Origin: Pseudomonadota bacterium
Lineage (GTDB): Bacteria > Pseudomonadota > Alphaproteobacteria > Dongiales > Dongiaceae
Assembly (NCBI GenBank): GCA_021792365.1
Contig: JAJYUT010000005.1
Coordinates: 469,668-533,667, forward strand
Length of the DNA stretch: 64,000 nucleotides
Direction: 5' to 3'
The position numbers and the translations under genes are program-made. The notes below the pieces were generated by a model. That model had not been told where the DNA came from, did not search any database, and worked only from the letters and a program-made list of their open reading frames with translations. Positions 1-8,981 of this stretch are shown one piece after another. Each line of letters begins with the position of its first letter. Within the stretch, counting starts at the first letter, position 1.

Positions 1-228
1 GCCCGAGGAGCGGATGCGATCGACCACCTCGGCATAGAGCTTCACGTCCCGGGATCCCTTGCCGGTCTGCGGATCGCGCACGTGCATGTGGCAGATGGTG
101 GCGCCCGACTTGGCCGCCTCGATCGCGGAATCGGCGATCTGCTTCGGCGTCACCGGGATGGCGGGGTGCTTGCCGACCGTGTCGCCGGCGCCGGTGATGG
201 CGCAGGTCACGATGACTTCGGTGTTCAT
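1..228 (-). CDS. Beta-keto acid cleavage enzyme (BKACE, DUF849), 5' part only
   Basis: The first 76 codons of a leftward gene that runs off the window. The protein starts [15 protein letters not shown] and carries the HMHVRDP motif, whose histidines bind the divalent metal in this family. BKACE enzymes condense a beta-keto acid with acetyl-CoA and cleave it to a CoA ester plus acetoacetate; one known substrate is dehydrocarnitine. The GlxA-type regulator gene lies directly upstream on the same strand, which resembles carnitine-catabolism loci that pair such an enzyme with a CdhR-type regulator. The substrate cannot be decided from this fragment. The ATG at 228 follows a GGAG-type site. Confidence 0.85.
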   Translation of the reverse strand, partial: MNTEVIVTCAITGAGDTVGKHPAIPVTPKQIADSAIEAAKSGATICHMHVRDPQTGKGSRDVKLYAEVVDRIRSSG

Positions 229-346
229 GGATGGCTCCTCTACGGTGCAGCTCCGGTTGCTTGAATCGTGGTGCAGGCAGACGAAAACGGATTGACGAAT
301 TCCGACATTACCTTCGCCACCGCCGACCGGCCTGTCCTAAGCTTGC

Positions 347-1354
347 CTATCTTAAGCTGGGCATGATGCCGCCTTGCGTGCGGCGGCGCTCTTCCGTCGG
401 CGCCTTCCCGGCCCAGGATCGGTAGGCGCGCGAGAAATGCGCCGGTGAGGCGAAGCCGCTCGCCACCGCGACCTCGACCACCGGCAGGTCGCTGTATTGC
501 AGCAGCGCACGCGCCCGCTGCAGCCTGAGATCGAGATAGTAGCGATGCGGCGTCATGGAGAAATGGCGGTGGAACAGCCGCTCCAACTGGCGCAGCGACA
601 GGCCCGCCTTCTTGGCCAGCGCGGCGGCGTCCAGCGGCTCCTCCAGGTTCTGCTCCATGAGCGAGAGCGCCTGCGCCAGGCCGGCATGGGTCACGCCCTG
701 GCGCGCCGGCGGCTCCATGCGCTGGCGGTCGCTGGGCGGACGGATGCGGGCGTGGATGAACTGCTCCGATGCGGCGGCCGCGAGGCGGTGGCCGTGCTGC
801 AGCGAAATCAGATGCAGCATCATGTCGAGCGCCGCGGTGCCGCCGGCGCAGGTGAGGCGGTTGCGGTCTATGACGAAGAGGCCGCTATCCGCCTCCACCT
901 TCGGGAAGGCTTCGCGGAACGAGTCCAGCCCCTCCCAATGCGTGGTCGCGCGGTAGCCGTCGAGCAATCCCGCCCAGGCCAGAAAGAAGCTGCCGGTATC
1001 GATCGCGCCGAGATCGACCGAATGGCTGTTGAGCCCGGTGAGCCACTTGCGCACCGTGCGGTCGAAATAACGCTCCGGCTCGAAGCCGGCGCACACGACG
1101 GCAAGCGTGACATCGAGCCTGCTCTCCAGGCTATGGTCCGCCAGCAGCGCCATGCCGTTCGAGGCGGTGACCGACTTTCCGTCGCGCGAGACCACGACCC
1201 AGCGATAGAGCGCGCGCCCCGCGAGGCGGTTCGCCACCCGCAGAGGTTCGACGGCTGACACGAAGGCCAGCATGGAAAATTGCGGCACGATCAGGAAGGC
1301 GATCGTCTGCGGCGTTTCGATCGGCGCGGCGTGGATCCGCGGCTCGGGATTCAT
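347..1354 (-). CDS. GlxA-family transcriptional regulator (DJ-1/PfpI-like domain plus AraC HTH)
   Basis: 335 residues. The N-terminal two thirds (about 15-200) form a DJ-1/PfpI-like amidotransferase fold, here a ligand sensor, and the C-terminal about 100 residues are an AraC-type double helix-turn-helix (AALAKKAGLSLRQLERLF, then PVVEVAVASGFASPAHFSRAYR). This is the architecture of GlxA, CdhR and GbdR. I start it at the ATG at 1354, with GAGGG six bases upstream; a TTG at 1360 would lie directly against that site. It precedes the BKACE gene on the same strand and is divergent from the ABC transporter operon, so it may control either or both. Carnitine- or betaine-like ligands are a guess from family resemblance. 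Confidence 0.88.
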   Translation of the reverse strand: MNPEPRIHAAPIETPQTIAFLIVPQFSMLAFVSAVEPLRVANRLAGRALYRWVVVSRDGKSVTASNGMALLADHSLESRLDVTLAVVCAGFEPERYFDRTVRKWLTGLNSHSVDLGAIDTGSFFLAWAGLLDGYRATTHWEGLDSFREAFPKVEADSGLFVIDRNRLTCAGGTAALDMMLHLISLQHGHRLAAAASEQFIHARIRPPSDRQRMEPPARQGVTHAGLAQALSLMEQNLEEPLDAAALAKKAGLSLRQLERLFHRHFSMTPHRYYLDLRLQRARALLQYSDLPVVEVAVASGFASPAHFSRAYRSWAGKAPTEERRRTQGGIMPSLR

Positions 1355-1714
1355 TGGCAACCCTCGGAAGCACGTCCGGTGCTTGGTCGTTATTCGTCAT
1401 CGGTTGACGTATTTTGTCAACTGCCCGACGGCCTTTCCTCATGCTTCGTTTCGGGCGGGCACACGGTGCCGCATACATTCCTTCAAATGAAGGCGCAGGC
1501 ACCCTTTGCGGTGGTGGATGGAGAAAGACGCAACGGTTGGTAGCCAATATGTCATCTCGCTCCGACCGCGCGAGATTGTGCGCGGCGGAACGGTTCTGCC
1601 ATAGTAACGGCGGACGGGACTCTGCCCATCAACCGAGGCACCAAGCGTCGGCGCCGGGCATTGAATGGCGAAAGCCGAACGCAGGAAGAGAACTTAAGGA
1701 AGAGGGAGAAGGGC
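1355..1714. other. Divergent intergenic region with two inverted repeats
   Basis: 360 bases between the divergent regulator and transporter genes with no convincing gene. It holds GTTGAC-N7-GTCAAC at 1403-1421, about 50 bases upstream of the regulator ATG, and ATCTCGC-N9-GCGAGAT at 1554-1576, about 140 bases upstream of the transporter gene. Both are candidate operator sites. No strong sigma-70 promoter stands out. Confidence 0.5.
1403..1421. promoter_or_regulatory. Inverted repeat GTTGAC-N7-GTCAAC, candidate operator
   Basis: Perfect 6-bp arms with a 7-base AT-rich spacer, 49 bases upstream of the GlxA-type regulator start. The position suits autoregulation, but AraC-type proteins often bind direct repeats, so the binder could be another protein. 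Confidence 0.3.
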
Positions 1715-3301
1715 ATGAATCAGTGGGAAGAATTGCAGCGCGCCGCCACCACCGGTCGCGTGAGCCGGCGCGAGTTCATGCGCCGCGCCGCGGCGTTGGG
1801 CGTCGCCACGTCGATCGCGAGCGGTGTGCTGGCGAAGGCGGGCTATGCGCAGACACCGGTGAAGGGCGGGCACCTGCGCCTCGGCATAGCCGGCGGCAGC
1901 ACGACCGACAGCATGGATATCACGACCTACACCGACACGGTGATGATCAACGTCTCCACCAGCGTGTTCGATGGCCTGGTCGAGATCGATGACAAGAACC
2001 AGGTCCAGCCCGAGCTCTTCGAGACGCTCGAGCCCAACGCCGATGCGACCGAGTGGGTCTGCAACGTCCGCAAGGGCGTCACGTTCAGCAACGGCAAGTC
2101 GCTGGACGCGGACGACGTCATCTATTCGCTCAACATCCATCGCGGCGAGGGCTCCAAGTCGGGCGCGGCCGGCCCGATGAAGCCGATCACGGACGTGGTG
2201 AAAATGGATTCGCACCAGGTCAAGATCGTGCTGGAGGCGCCCGATGCCGATCTGCCCTACGTGCTCAGCGACTACCACGTGCTGGTGGTCCCGACCGGAT
2301 TCACCGATTGGGCGAACCCGGTCGGCACGGGCGGCTACAAGCTGGAAGCATTCGAGCCCGGCGTGCGCGCGATCCTGACCAATCGCGGCGGGTACTGGAA
2401 GGAAGGCCGCTGCAACGTCGAGTCGGCTGAGGTCTCCGTCATCAATGATGATGCCGCGCGCATGCAAGCCCTGCTGGCAGGCGAGGTGGACGTGTCCCAC
2501 CGCGTCGTCGTGCCGCTCGTCGACCAGATCAAGGCCGCTGGCAATTTCGAGCTTGTACAAGCGGCCGCAGGCTATCACTTCAACCTGCCGATGCTTTGCG
2601 ACACACCGCCCTACAACAATGTCGACGTGCGGCTCGCGCTGAAATACGCCATGAACCGCGAGAAGCTGGTGGAGATGATGTTCGGCAGCTTCGGACGGCG
2701 AGGCAACGATCATCCAATTCCTGAATCGGATCCGTTCCACAACAGCGAGCTGCCGCAGCGCGAGTATGACCCCGAGCGCGCGACCTTCCACGCCAAGAAG
2801 GCAGGCCTCGGCGTCTCCGATGTCATCCTGCAGGCGTCCGACGCCGCCTTCAACGGCGCGCTTGACATGGCGGTGCTGTTCCAGGCGACGGCGGCGGCCG
2901 CGGGCATCAACGTCACGGTCAGGCGCGAGCCGGCCGACGGCTTCTGGGACAATGTGTGGCTCAAGGCGCCGTTCATGACCTCCTACTGGGGCGGCCGTCC
3001 GGCGGCAACGCAGATGCTCGCCGTGGCGTACCAGTCCACCGCGCCGTGGAACGACACGCACTGGCGCGTCGATGCGTTCGACAAGCTGCTGGCCGACGCA
3101 AAGGCGACCACCGACACCGCCAAGCGCAAGGACTACATCTGGGAAATGCAGCGCATGCTCTACGAGGAAGGCGGCGCGCTGATCCCGCTGTTCAAGGACT
3201 GGCTCGACGTGCACGACGTGAAGGTCAAGGGCCATACGCCGCACGGCATGTTCGACCTCTGCAACAGCCGGATCATCCAGAAGGCCTGGATCGAAGCCTG
3301 A
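1715..3301 (+). CDS. Peptide-type ABC transporter substrate-binding protein (SBP_bac_5), Tat-exported
   Basis: 528 residues, the usual length for DppA/OppA-type binding proteins of the periplasm. The N-terminus has a twin-arginine signal (VSRREFMRRAAALG, hydrophobic stretch, then GYAQTP), so it is probably exported folded. The mature part carries family motifs such as GGxLRLG near the start and a mid-protein NVRKGVTFSNGKSLDADDV-type segment. The ATG at 1715 is preferred because GGGAGAAGGGC precedes it; an upstream ATG at 1661 lacks a site. It is the first gene of an operon with two permeases, a double ATPase and a hydrolase, and is separated from the permeases by a hairpin. The substrate is probably a peptide or other amine-containing compound, unproven. 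Confidence 0.93.
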   Translation: MNQWEELQRAATTGRVSRREFMRRAAALGVATSIASGVLAKAGYAQTPVKGGHLRLGIAGGSTTDSMDITTYTDTVMINVSTSVFDGLVEIDDKNQVQPELFETLEPNADATEWVCNVRKGVTFSNGKSLDADDVIYSLNIHRGEGSKSGAAGPMKPITDVVKMDSHQVKIVLEAPDADLPYVLSDYHVLVVPTGFTDWANPVGTGGYKLEAFEPGVRAILTNRGGYWKEGRCNVESAEVSVINDDAARMQALLAGEVDVSHRVVVPLVDQIKAAGNFELVQAAAGYHFNLPMLCDTPPYNNVDVRLALKYAMNREKLVEMMFGSFGRRGNDHPIPESDPFHNSELPQREYDPERATFHAKKAGLGVSDVILQASDAAFNGALDMAVLFQATAAAAGINVTVRREPADGFWDNVWLKAPFMTSYWGGRPAATQMLAVAYQSTAPWNDTHWRVDAFDKLLADAKATTDTAKRKDYIWEMQRMLYEEGGALIPLFKDWLDVHDVKVKGHTPHGMFDLCNSRIIQKAWIEA

Positions 3302-3318
3302 CGAACGGCGATCCTGTC

Positions 3319-3350
3319 GGCGGCGGGCGACTCGGCCCGCCGCCTATTTC
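3319..3350 (+). terminator. GC hairpin after the binding-protein gene (attenuator or mRNA stabiliser)
   Basis: Ten-bp perfect stem (GGCGGCGGGC/GCCCGCCGCC) with a 6-base loop, then a moderately T-rich stretch. It lies between the binding-protein gene and the permease gene. Such stem-loops usually let excess binding protein be made relative to the membrane parts, either by partial termination or by protecting the upstream mRNA. Confidence 0.6.
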
Positions 3351-3487
3351 CTTGATTCTTTCGGATATTTCCGCGGCGCGCCTATTTGACAGCGGGCGGC
3401 TTGGCGGTAGTGTTCCCGCAAGCTGGCGGTCAAAACGGCGGAGTCGAAGGGCGGCGCAGAGGACCGCCCCATGTCGAAGGGGGATGA

Positions 3488-4435
3488 ATGCTGAAATTGC
3501 TCGGTCAGCGGCTGGCGCTTGGTTTCCTGACGTTGATCGTCGTTTCCGTCCTGATCTTTGCCGTCACCGAGTGGCTGCCGGGCGATATCGCGACCAACAT
3601 CCTGGGGCAGCAGGCGACGCCCGAGAACGTGGCGGCCATCCGCGCCGAGCTCGGCCTCGATCGGCCGCCGCAGGAGCGCTATGTCGAGTGGCTCCTCGGC
3701 GCGGTCCAAGGCGATTTCGGCCAGTCCTTGGCGAACAAGCGCCCAGTGGGCGACGTCATCGGCCCGCGCCTGTGGAACACGCTGTTCCTGGCGGTGTATG
3801 CCGCCGTCGTTGCGGTGCCGCTCTCGGTGCTTCTCGGCGTCCTGGCGGCGATCTATCGCAACAGCGTCTATGACCGCGCGGTGAACATCGGCACGCTGGC
3901 CGCGATCTCCATGCCGGAGTTCTTCATCGGCTACATCCTCATCCTGTTCCTGGCGGTGCAGTTCCGGTGGTTCCCGGCGATCGCCACATTCAAGCCGGAG
4001 CAGAGCTTCGGGCAACATCTCTATTCCACGTTCCTGCCGATGCTGACCCTGGTGCTGGTCGTCATCGCGCACATGATGCGCATGACGCGCACGTCGGTGC
4101 TGGCGGTGATGTCCAGCCCGTATATCGAGATGGCGCTGCTCAAGGGGCTGTCGAAGTCGCGCATCGTCGTGCGCCATGCTTTGCCGAACGCGCTGGCGCC
4201 GATCATCAACGTCATCGCGCTGAACCTCGCCTATCTCATCGTCGGGGTCGTGGTGGTGGAAGCGGTCTTCACCTATAACGGCCTCGGCCGGCTGATGGTG
4301 GACGCGGTTTCCAAGCGCGACGTGCCGGTGGTCCAGGCCTGCGGCCTCATCTTCGCGGTGGTCTTCATCGGCCTCAACCTGATCGCGGACGTGCTGTCCA
4401 TCCTCAGCAACCCGCGCCTCCGGCATCCGCGGTGA
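3488..4435 (+). CDS. ABC transporter permease, DppB/OppB type
   Basis: 315 residues with about six transmembrane segments and the BPD_transp_1 signature near residues 215-235 (EMALLKGLSKSRIVVRHALPNAL), which contacts the ATPase. It begins with the usual LGQRLALGFLTLIVVSVLIF membrane segment of DppB-type proteins. The ATG at 3488 follows GGGGGATGA. It forms the channel together with the next gene, seven bases downstream. Confidence 0.94.
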   Translation: MLKLLGQRLALGFLTLIVVSVLIFAVTEWLPGDIATNILGQQATPENVAAIRAELGLDRPPQERYVEWLLGAVQGDFGQSLANKRPVGDVIGPRLWNTLFLAVYAAVVAVPLSVLLGVLAAIYRNSVYDRAVNIGTLAAISMPEFFIGYILILFLAVQFRWFPAIATFKPEQSFGQHLYSTFLPMLTLVLVVIAHMMRMTRTSVLAVMSSPYIEMALLKGLSKSRIVVRHALPNALAPIINVIALNLAYLIVGVVVVEAVFTYNGLGRLMVDAVSKRDVPVVQACGLIFAVVFIGLNLIADVLSILSNPRLRHPR

Positions 4436-4442
4436 GGGGCCG

Positions 4443-5270
4443 ATGAAACTGTTCGGATTGAGGCTCACCTCTACCGCGCTGGTCGGCATATTCATCATCC
4501 TGGCCTGCGTGGGCGGCGCCGTGTTCGCGCCGTGGATCGCGCCGCACGATCCGAACCTGCCGTTGGGGGGGCGCTGGGGTCCGCCGTCTGCGGAGCATTG
4601 GCTCGGCCTCGACCAGATCGGGCGCGACATGCTCTCGCGCATCCTTTATGGCGGGCGCATCTCCATCGGACTCGCCTTGCTCGCGACGGTGCTGGCCTTC
4701 GTGGTCGGGATCGTGACCGGCTTCGCCGCCGCGGTGTTCGGCGGCTGGGTCGACATCGCCTTTTCGCGCATTGCGGACGTCGTCTTGTCCATCCCGATCC
4801 TGATGTCGGCGCTCATCATCATCTCGGGGTTCGGCACCACCACGACGGTCCTGGTCCTCACCATCGGTTTCCTCTATTCCGTGCTGGTGTTCCGCGTCGC
4901 CCGTGCGGTCGCCATGAACATTGCCGTGCTCGACTACGTGGAAGTGGCCCGGTTGCGCGGCGAGGGCTTGATGTGGGTGATCCTGCGCGAGATCCTGCCC
5001 AACGCGCTGCCGCCCCTGGCGGCGGAGTTCGGCCTCCGATTCTGCTTCGCGTTCCTGTTCATCGCGGCGCTCAGCTTCCTGGGCCTCGGCGTCCAGCCGC
5101 CCGACGCCGACTGGGGCAGCATGGTGAAGGAAAGCGCGCTCGCGATCCCTGCCGGCATCGCCGCGCCGCTCTATCCCGCAGCCGCCATCGCGCTCCTGAC
5201 GATCGGTGTCAACCTGGTGGTCGATTGGCTGCTGTCGATCTATTCGCGCCCGCAGGGAGAGAACGCATGA
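4443..5270 (+). CDS. ABC transporter permease, DppC/OppC type
   Basis: 275 residues. It has the N-terminal membrane segment and DppC-type early motif (GPPSAEHWLGLDQIGRDMLS), then about five more membrane segments with the ATPase-contact loop YVEVARLRGEGLMWVILREI near residues 160-180. GAGGGG precedes the start. It is the second permease subunit of the peptide-type importer. Confidence 0.94.
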   Translation: MKLFGLRLTSTALVGIFIILACVGGAVFAPWIAPHDPNLPLGGRWGPPSAEHWLGLDQIGRDMLSRILYGGRISIGLALLATVLAFVVGIVTGFAAAVFGGWVDIAFSRIADVVLSIPILMSALIIISGFGTTTTVLVLTIGFLYSVLVFRVARAVAMNIAVLDYVEVARLRGEGLMWVILREILPNALPPLAAEFGLRFCFAFLFIAALSFLGLGVQPPDADWGSMVKESALAIPAGIAAPLYPAAAIALLTIGVNLVVDWLLSIYSRPQGENA

Positions 5271-5295
5271 CCGGGCGAGCACGCGCGAGGGTCGC

Positions 5296-6945
5296 ATGGC
5301 GCAGATGAGGTCGAAGGCCGAAGGGCAGATTCTCGACGTCCGCAACCTGCGGATCGAGGCGGTGACCGAAACAGGCAAGCGCGTCACCCTGGTCGACGAT
5401 GTCAGCTTCACCCTGGATGCCGGCGAGGTGCTGGGGCTGATTGGTGAATCGGGCGCCGGCAAGTCGACCATCGGGCTTTCGGCCCTGGTCTATGCGCGCA
5501 CGGGCTGCCAGATCGCGGGCGGCGAAATCCTGTTTCACGGCCGCGATGTGCGCCAGCTCGACATGCGGGGCCGGCAGAATCTGCGCGGCGTCAGGGTAGC
5601 CTATATCGCGCAGAGCGCCGCGGCGGCCTTCAATCCAGCCCACACCCTCTTCGACCAGGTCACCGAGGTCGCCTTGCAGCACGGCGTCATGAACCGCGCG
5701 CAGGCGCGGCGGGACGCGGTCCGGCTGTTCGGGGAACTCGAGCTGCCCGATCCCGAGACCTTCGGCAACCGTTATCCGCATCAGGTCTCCGGCGGCCAGT
5801 TGCAGCGCGCCATGGCGGCGATGGCGATGATCGCCAGACCCGACCTGCTCGTGTTCGACGAGCCCACGACGGCGCTCGACGTCACCACCCAGGTCGAGGT
5901 CCTGGCCTCCTTCAAGAAGCTGATCCGGGAGCATCGCACTGCCGCGCTCTATATCACGCACGATCTGGCGGTGGTCGCGCAGGTCGCCGACCGCATCATG
6001 GTGCTGCGCGGCGGCAAGATGGTGGAGCAGGGGCCGGCGACGCGGATCCTGCAGAAGCCGGAGATGGACTATACCCGCATGCTGGTCGCGGAACGCGTGG
6101 CAGCGGAGCAGAGCAGGTTTGTCGAGGGTCATGCCGAAGGCGACCGCCCGATCCTGGAGGTGCGCAACGTCGTCGCGGCGTATCGCGGCACGATCAAGGT
6201 CGTCGACGACGTCTCGATCGACGTCCAGCGCGGCGACACGCTGGCGATCGTGGGCGAATCCGGTTCCGGCAAGAGCAGCCTGGCGCGCGTGATCGTCGGA
6301 TTGCTGCCGCGCCAGCAAGGAAACGTCGTTTTCGATGGCGTCACGCTGAGGCCGCGCCTGCAGGATCGCAGCAAAGAGCAGCTCCGCCGCATCCAGATGA
6401 TCTACCAGATGCCGGACGTTGCGCTGAATCCGCGCCACACCCTGCTCGACATCATTGGCCGACCCATCCAGTTCTATTTCGGCAAGGGCCGTGGCGAAGT
6501 CCGCGCCCGCGTCGAGGATCTTATGCGGCAGATCGACCTGCCGGCGGATTACATCAACCGCAGGCCACACGAGCTGTCCGGCGGGCAGAAGCAGCGGGTG
6601 TGCATTGCGCGCGCCCTGGCAGCGGAGCCGGAGATCATCATCTGCGACGAGGTCACCTCGGCGCTCGACCCTCTGGTATCCGACGAGATCCTGCGCCTGC
6701 TGCGGCGCATCCAGGACGAGACCGGCGTGGCCTACCTCTTCATCACGCACGATCTCGGCACGGTGCGCCGGGTCGCCAACAAGGTCGCCGTCATGCTGAA
6801 GGGCAAGATCGTGGCGAGCGGCCCGACCGAGCAGGTGTTCAGCCCGCCGTTCCACCCCTATACGGGACTGCTGTTGTCGTCGGTGCCCGAGATGCGGCCG
6901 GATTGGCTGGACGAAGTATTGAGCCGAAGACGAAAGGCTGGCTGA
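5296..6945 (+). CDS. Fused double ATPase of a peptide-type ABC transporter (DppD-DppF type)
   Basis: 549 residues holding two complete ABC domains, as in GsiA or YejF: Walker A GESGAGKST and signature VSGGQLQRA in the first half, Walker A GESGSGKSS and signature LSGGQKQRV in the second, with Walker B VFDEPT and ICDEVT. Each half is followed by an oligopeptide-type C-terminal extension (FHPYTGLLLSSVP at the end). The ATG at 5296 has GAGGG upstream; an in-frame ATG at 5206 would lie inside the permease gene. It powers both permeases, so no separate second ATPase gene is needed. Confidence 0.93.
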   Translation: MAQMRSKAEGQILDVRNLRIEAVTETGKRVTLVDDVSFTLDAGEVLGLIGESGAGKSTIGLSALVYARTGCQIAGGEILFHGRDVRQLDMRGRQNLRGVRVAYIAQSAAAAFNPAHTLFDQVTEVALQHGVMNRAQARRDAVRLFGELELPDPETFGNRYPHQVSGGQLQRAMAAMAMIARPDLLVFDEPTTALDVTTQVEVLASFKKLIREHRTAALYITHDLAVVAQVADRIMVLRGGKMVEQGPATRILQKPEMDYTRMLVAERVAAEQSRFVEGHAEGDRPILEVRNVVAAYRGTIKVVDDVSIDVQRGDTLAIVGESGSGKSSLARVIVGLLPRQQGNVVFDGVTLRPRLQDRSKEQLRRIQMIYQMPDVALNPRHTLLDIIGRPIQFYFGKGRGEVRARVEDLMRQIDLPADYINRRPHELSGGQKQRVCIARALAAEPEIIICDEVTSALDPLVSDEILRLLRRIQDETGVAYLFITHDLGTVRRVANKVAVMLKGKIVASGPTEQVFSPPFHPYTGLLLSSVPEMRPDWLDEVLSRRRKAG

Positions 6946-8981
6946 TGACGGTGCACCGCAAGCTCGATGAGCTTCCCGACAGGATCAGGGCGATCGAGCA
7001 CTTCTGGATCACGCTGAAGGATGGATGCCGCCTGGCGGCGCGCATATGGCTGCCGGAGGATGCGGAGAGGAACCCGGTGCCCGCGATCCTCGAATACATC
7101 CCCTACCGCAAGCGCGACGGCACGCGTGGCCGGGATGAGCCGATGCATGCCTATTTCGCCGGCCACGGCTATGCCGCCATTCGGGTCGACACGCGCGGCT
7201 CGGGCGAGTCCGACGACGTGCTGCAGGACGAGTATCTGCAGCTCGAGCTTGACGACGCCGTGGAGGTGATCGACTGGATCGCGCGCCAGCCCTGGTGCGA
7301 CGGCAAGGTCGGCATGATGGGCAAGTCCTGGGGCGGCTTCAATTGCCTGCAGGTGGCGGCGATGCGGCCGAAGCCGCTGCAGGCCGTGCTCTCGGTCTGC
7401 TCGACAGACGACCGCTACGCCGACGACATCCACTACATGGGCGGCTGCCTGCTCAACGACAATCACTGGTGGGGCGCGATCATGCTGGGCTTCCAGGCGC
7501 GTCCGGCCGACCCCCTGCTGTTCGGCGAAGGCTGGCGCGAGAACTGGCTGAAGCGGCTGAACGAGATGCCGTTCTGGCCGGGCACCTGGATGCGGCATCC
7601 GACCCGCGACGAATACTGGCGGCACGGCTCGATCTGCGAGGATTATAGCGCGATCCAATGTCCGGTGATGCTGATCGGCGGCTGGGCCGATGCCTATACC
7701 AACGCCATTCCACGCATGCTGGAGCATCTGAAGGGGCCGCGGCGCGGCATCATCGGCCCGTGGGCGCATCTCTATCCGCATGACGGCGTGCCGGGTCCGG
7801 CCATCGGCTTCCTGCAGGAGGCCGTCAAATGGTGGGATCACTGGCTGAAGGCCAAGCGGAACGGCGCGATGGACGGGCCGACGCTGTGGTCCTGGCTGGA
7901 GGACGGCGCGCCGCCAGCGACAACCGCGCGGTACCGCGAGGGAAAGTGGGTTGCCGACCAGGTCTGGCCAAGTCCGGCCGTCACGACGCGTTCCTGGTCG
8001 CTCGGCATCGGCGTGTTGTCGCCATCGGCGCAAGCGCCGGCCGATCTTGCCATCTGCTCGCCCCAGACGGTCGGCCTCGGCTGCGGCGAATGGATGGGGG
8101 CTGGCTGCCCAGGAGAGATGCCGGCCGACCAGCGCATGGATGATGCCGGATCGCTGGTATTCGATTCGGCGCCGCTGACGCAGGTGATCGATCTGCTGGG
8201 TTTACCGGTGCTCGACTTGGAGTTCTCCGTCGACCGCCCGGTGGCGCAGCTTTGTGCGCGGCTCAGCGACCTGTTCCCCGACGGCGCGGCGCAGCGCGTC
8301 AGCTACGCGGTGTTCAACCTCAATCACCTGGCGGGCCACGAAAAGCCGCAGGTGCTGGAGCCGGGCAAGCGCTATCGCGCGCGCATCACGCTGAATGCGC
8401 TCGGCCATCGTTTTGCCGCCGGGCATCGCCTCCGCCTGGCGATCTCGACGGCCTATTGGCCGCTGATCTGGCCGACGCCGGAGCGCGTGACGCTGACGGT
8501 CCATACGGCAAACACGCGGCTGGAGCTGCCGGTGCGTGCGCCGCAGAAGGGCGATGGCGTCAATCCCTTCCTGCCGCCGGAATCCGCGCCGCTGACGCCC
8601 GCGAGCAAGGTGGCGGAAGGGCGGCTGCAACGTGAGATCCGCCACGATTTGCTCACCGGGCGCGTCACCTATGTTACCGACGGCGAAGGCGGCGTGTTCG
8701 GCGAGGGCGTCATCCGCTTCGATGAGATCGACACGGTCGTCAACCACACGCTCCGGCGCGAGCTGACCATCCACCCCGACGATCCGCTCAGCGCGCATTA
8801 TCGCATCGTCCAGTCCCAGGTCATCAAGCGTGAGGGTTGGGATATCCTGGTGGAAACGGAGACCGTCATGACCTCTACCGAGAAAGAGCTCATCCTGACA
8901 GGAAGGCTGGACGCATTCGAGAACGGGAAACGGGTGGCGAGCCGCAATTGGCGTGAAGAGATAGCGCGCCGGTTCCTGTAG
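6945..8981 (+). CDS. CocE/NonD-type serine hydrolase (X-Pro dipeptidyl-peptidase S15 family)
   Basis: 678 residues. An alpha/beta hydrolase domain with nucleophile motif GKSWGGF near residue 125 and acidic/histidine partners expected later (GWADAY, then GPWAHLYPHD) is followed by a C-terminal jelly-roll domain typical of cocaine esterase, glutaryl-7-ACA acylase and X-Pro peptidases (about residues 340-560). It is cytoplasmic, with no signal peptide. Its ATG overlaps the ATPase stop by one base (TGATG), so it is translationally coupled to the transporter. It probably cleaves an ester or amide bond of the imported compound. The last 120 residues extend beyond the usual family end. Confidence 0.9.
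   Translation: MTVHRKLDELPDRIRAIEHFWITLKDGCRLAARIWLPEDAERNPVPAILEYIPYRKRDGTRGRDEPMHAYFAGHGYAAIRVDTRGSGESDDVLQDEYLQLELDDAVEVIDWIARQPWCDGKVGMMGKSWGGFNCLQVAAMRPKPLQAVLSVCSTDDRYADDIHYMGGCLLNDNHWWGAIMLGFQARPADPLLFGEGWRENWLKRLNEMPFWPGTWMRHPTRDEYWRHGSICEDYSAIQCPVMLIGGWADAYTNAIPRMLEHLKGPRRGIIGPWAHLYPHDGVPGPAIGFLQEAVKWWDHWLKAKRNGAMDGPTLWSWLEDGAPPATTARYREGKWVADQVWPSPAVTTRSWSLGIGVLSPSAQAPADLAICSPQTVGLGCGEWMGAGCPGEMPADQRMDDAGSLVFDSAPLTQVIDLLGLPVLDLEFSVDRPVAQLCARLSDLFPDGAAQRVSYAVFNLNHLAGHEKPQVLEPGKRYRARITLNALGHRFAAGHRLRLAISTAYWPLIWPTPERVTLTVHTANTRLELPVRAPQKGDGVNPFLPPESAPLTPASKVAEGRLQREIRHDLLTGRVTYVTDGEGGVFGEGVIRFDEIDTVVNHTLRRELTIHPDDPLSAHYRIVQSQVIKREGWDILVETETVMTSTEKELILTGRLDAFENGKRVASRNWREEIARRFL

Noticed and set aside
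1694..3244. Long reading frame antisense to the ABC binding-protein gene
   Set aside because: It mirrors the codon bias of the real gene and its protein is His/Arg/Asp-rich filler without domains.
5209..6855. Long reading frame antisense to the double ATPase
   Set aside because: The plus-strand protein has all ABC motifs; the antisense product has none and is a GC-bias artefact.
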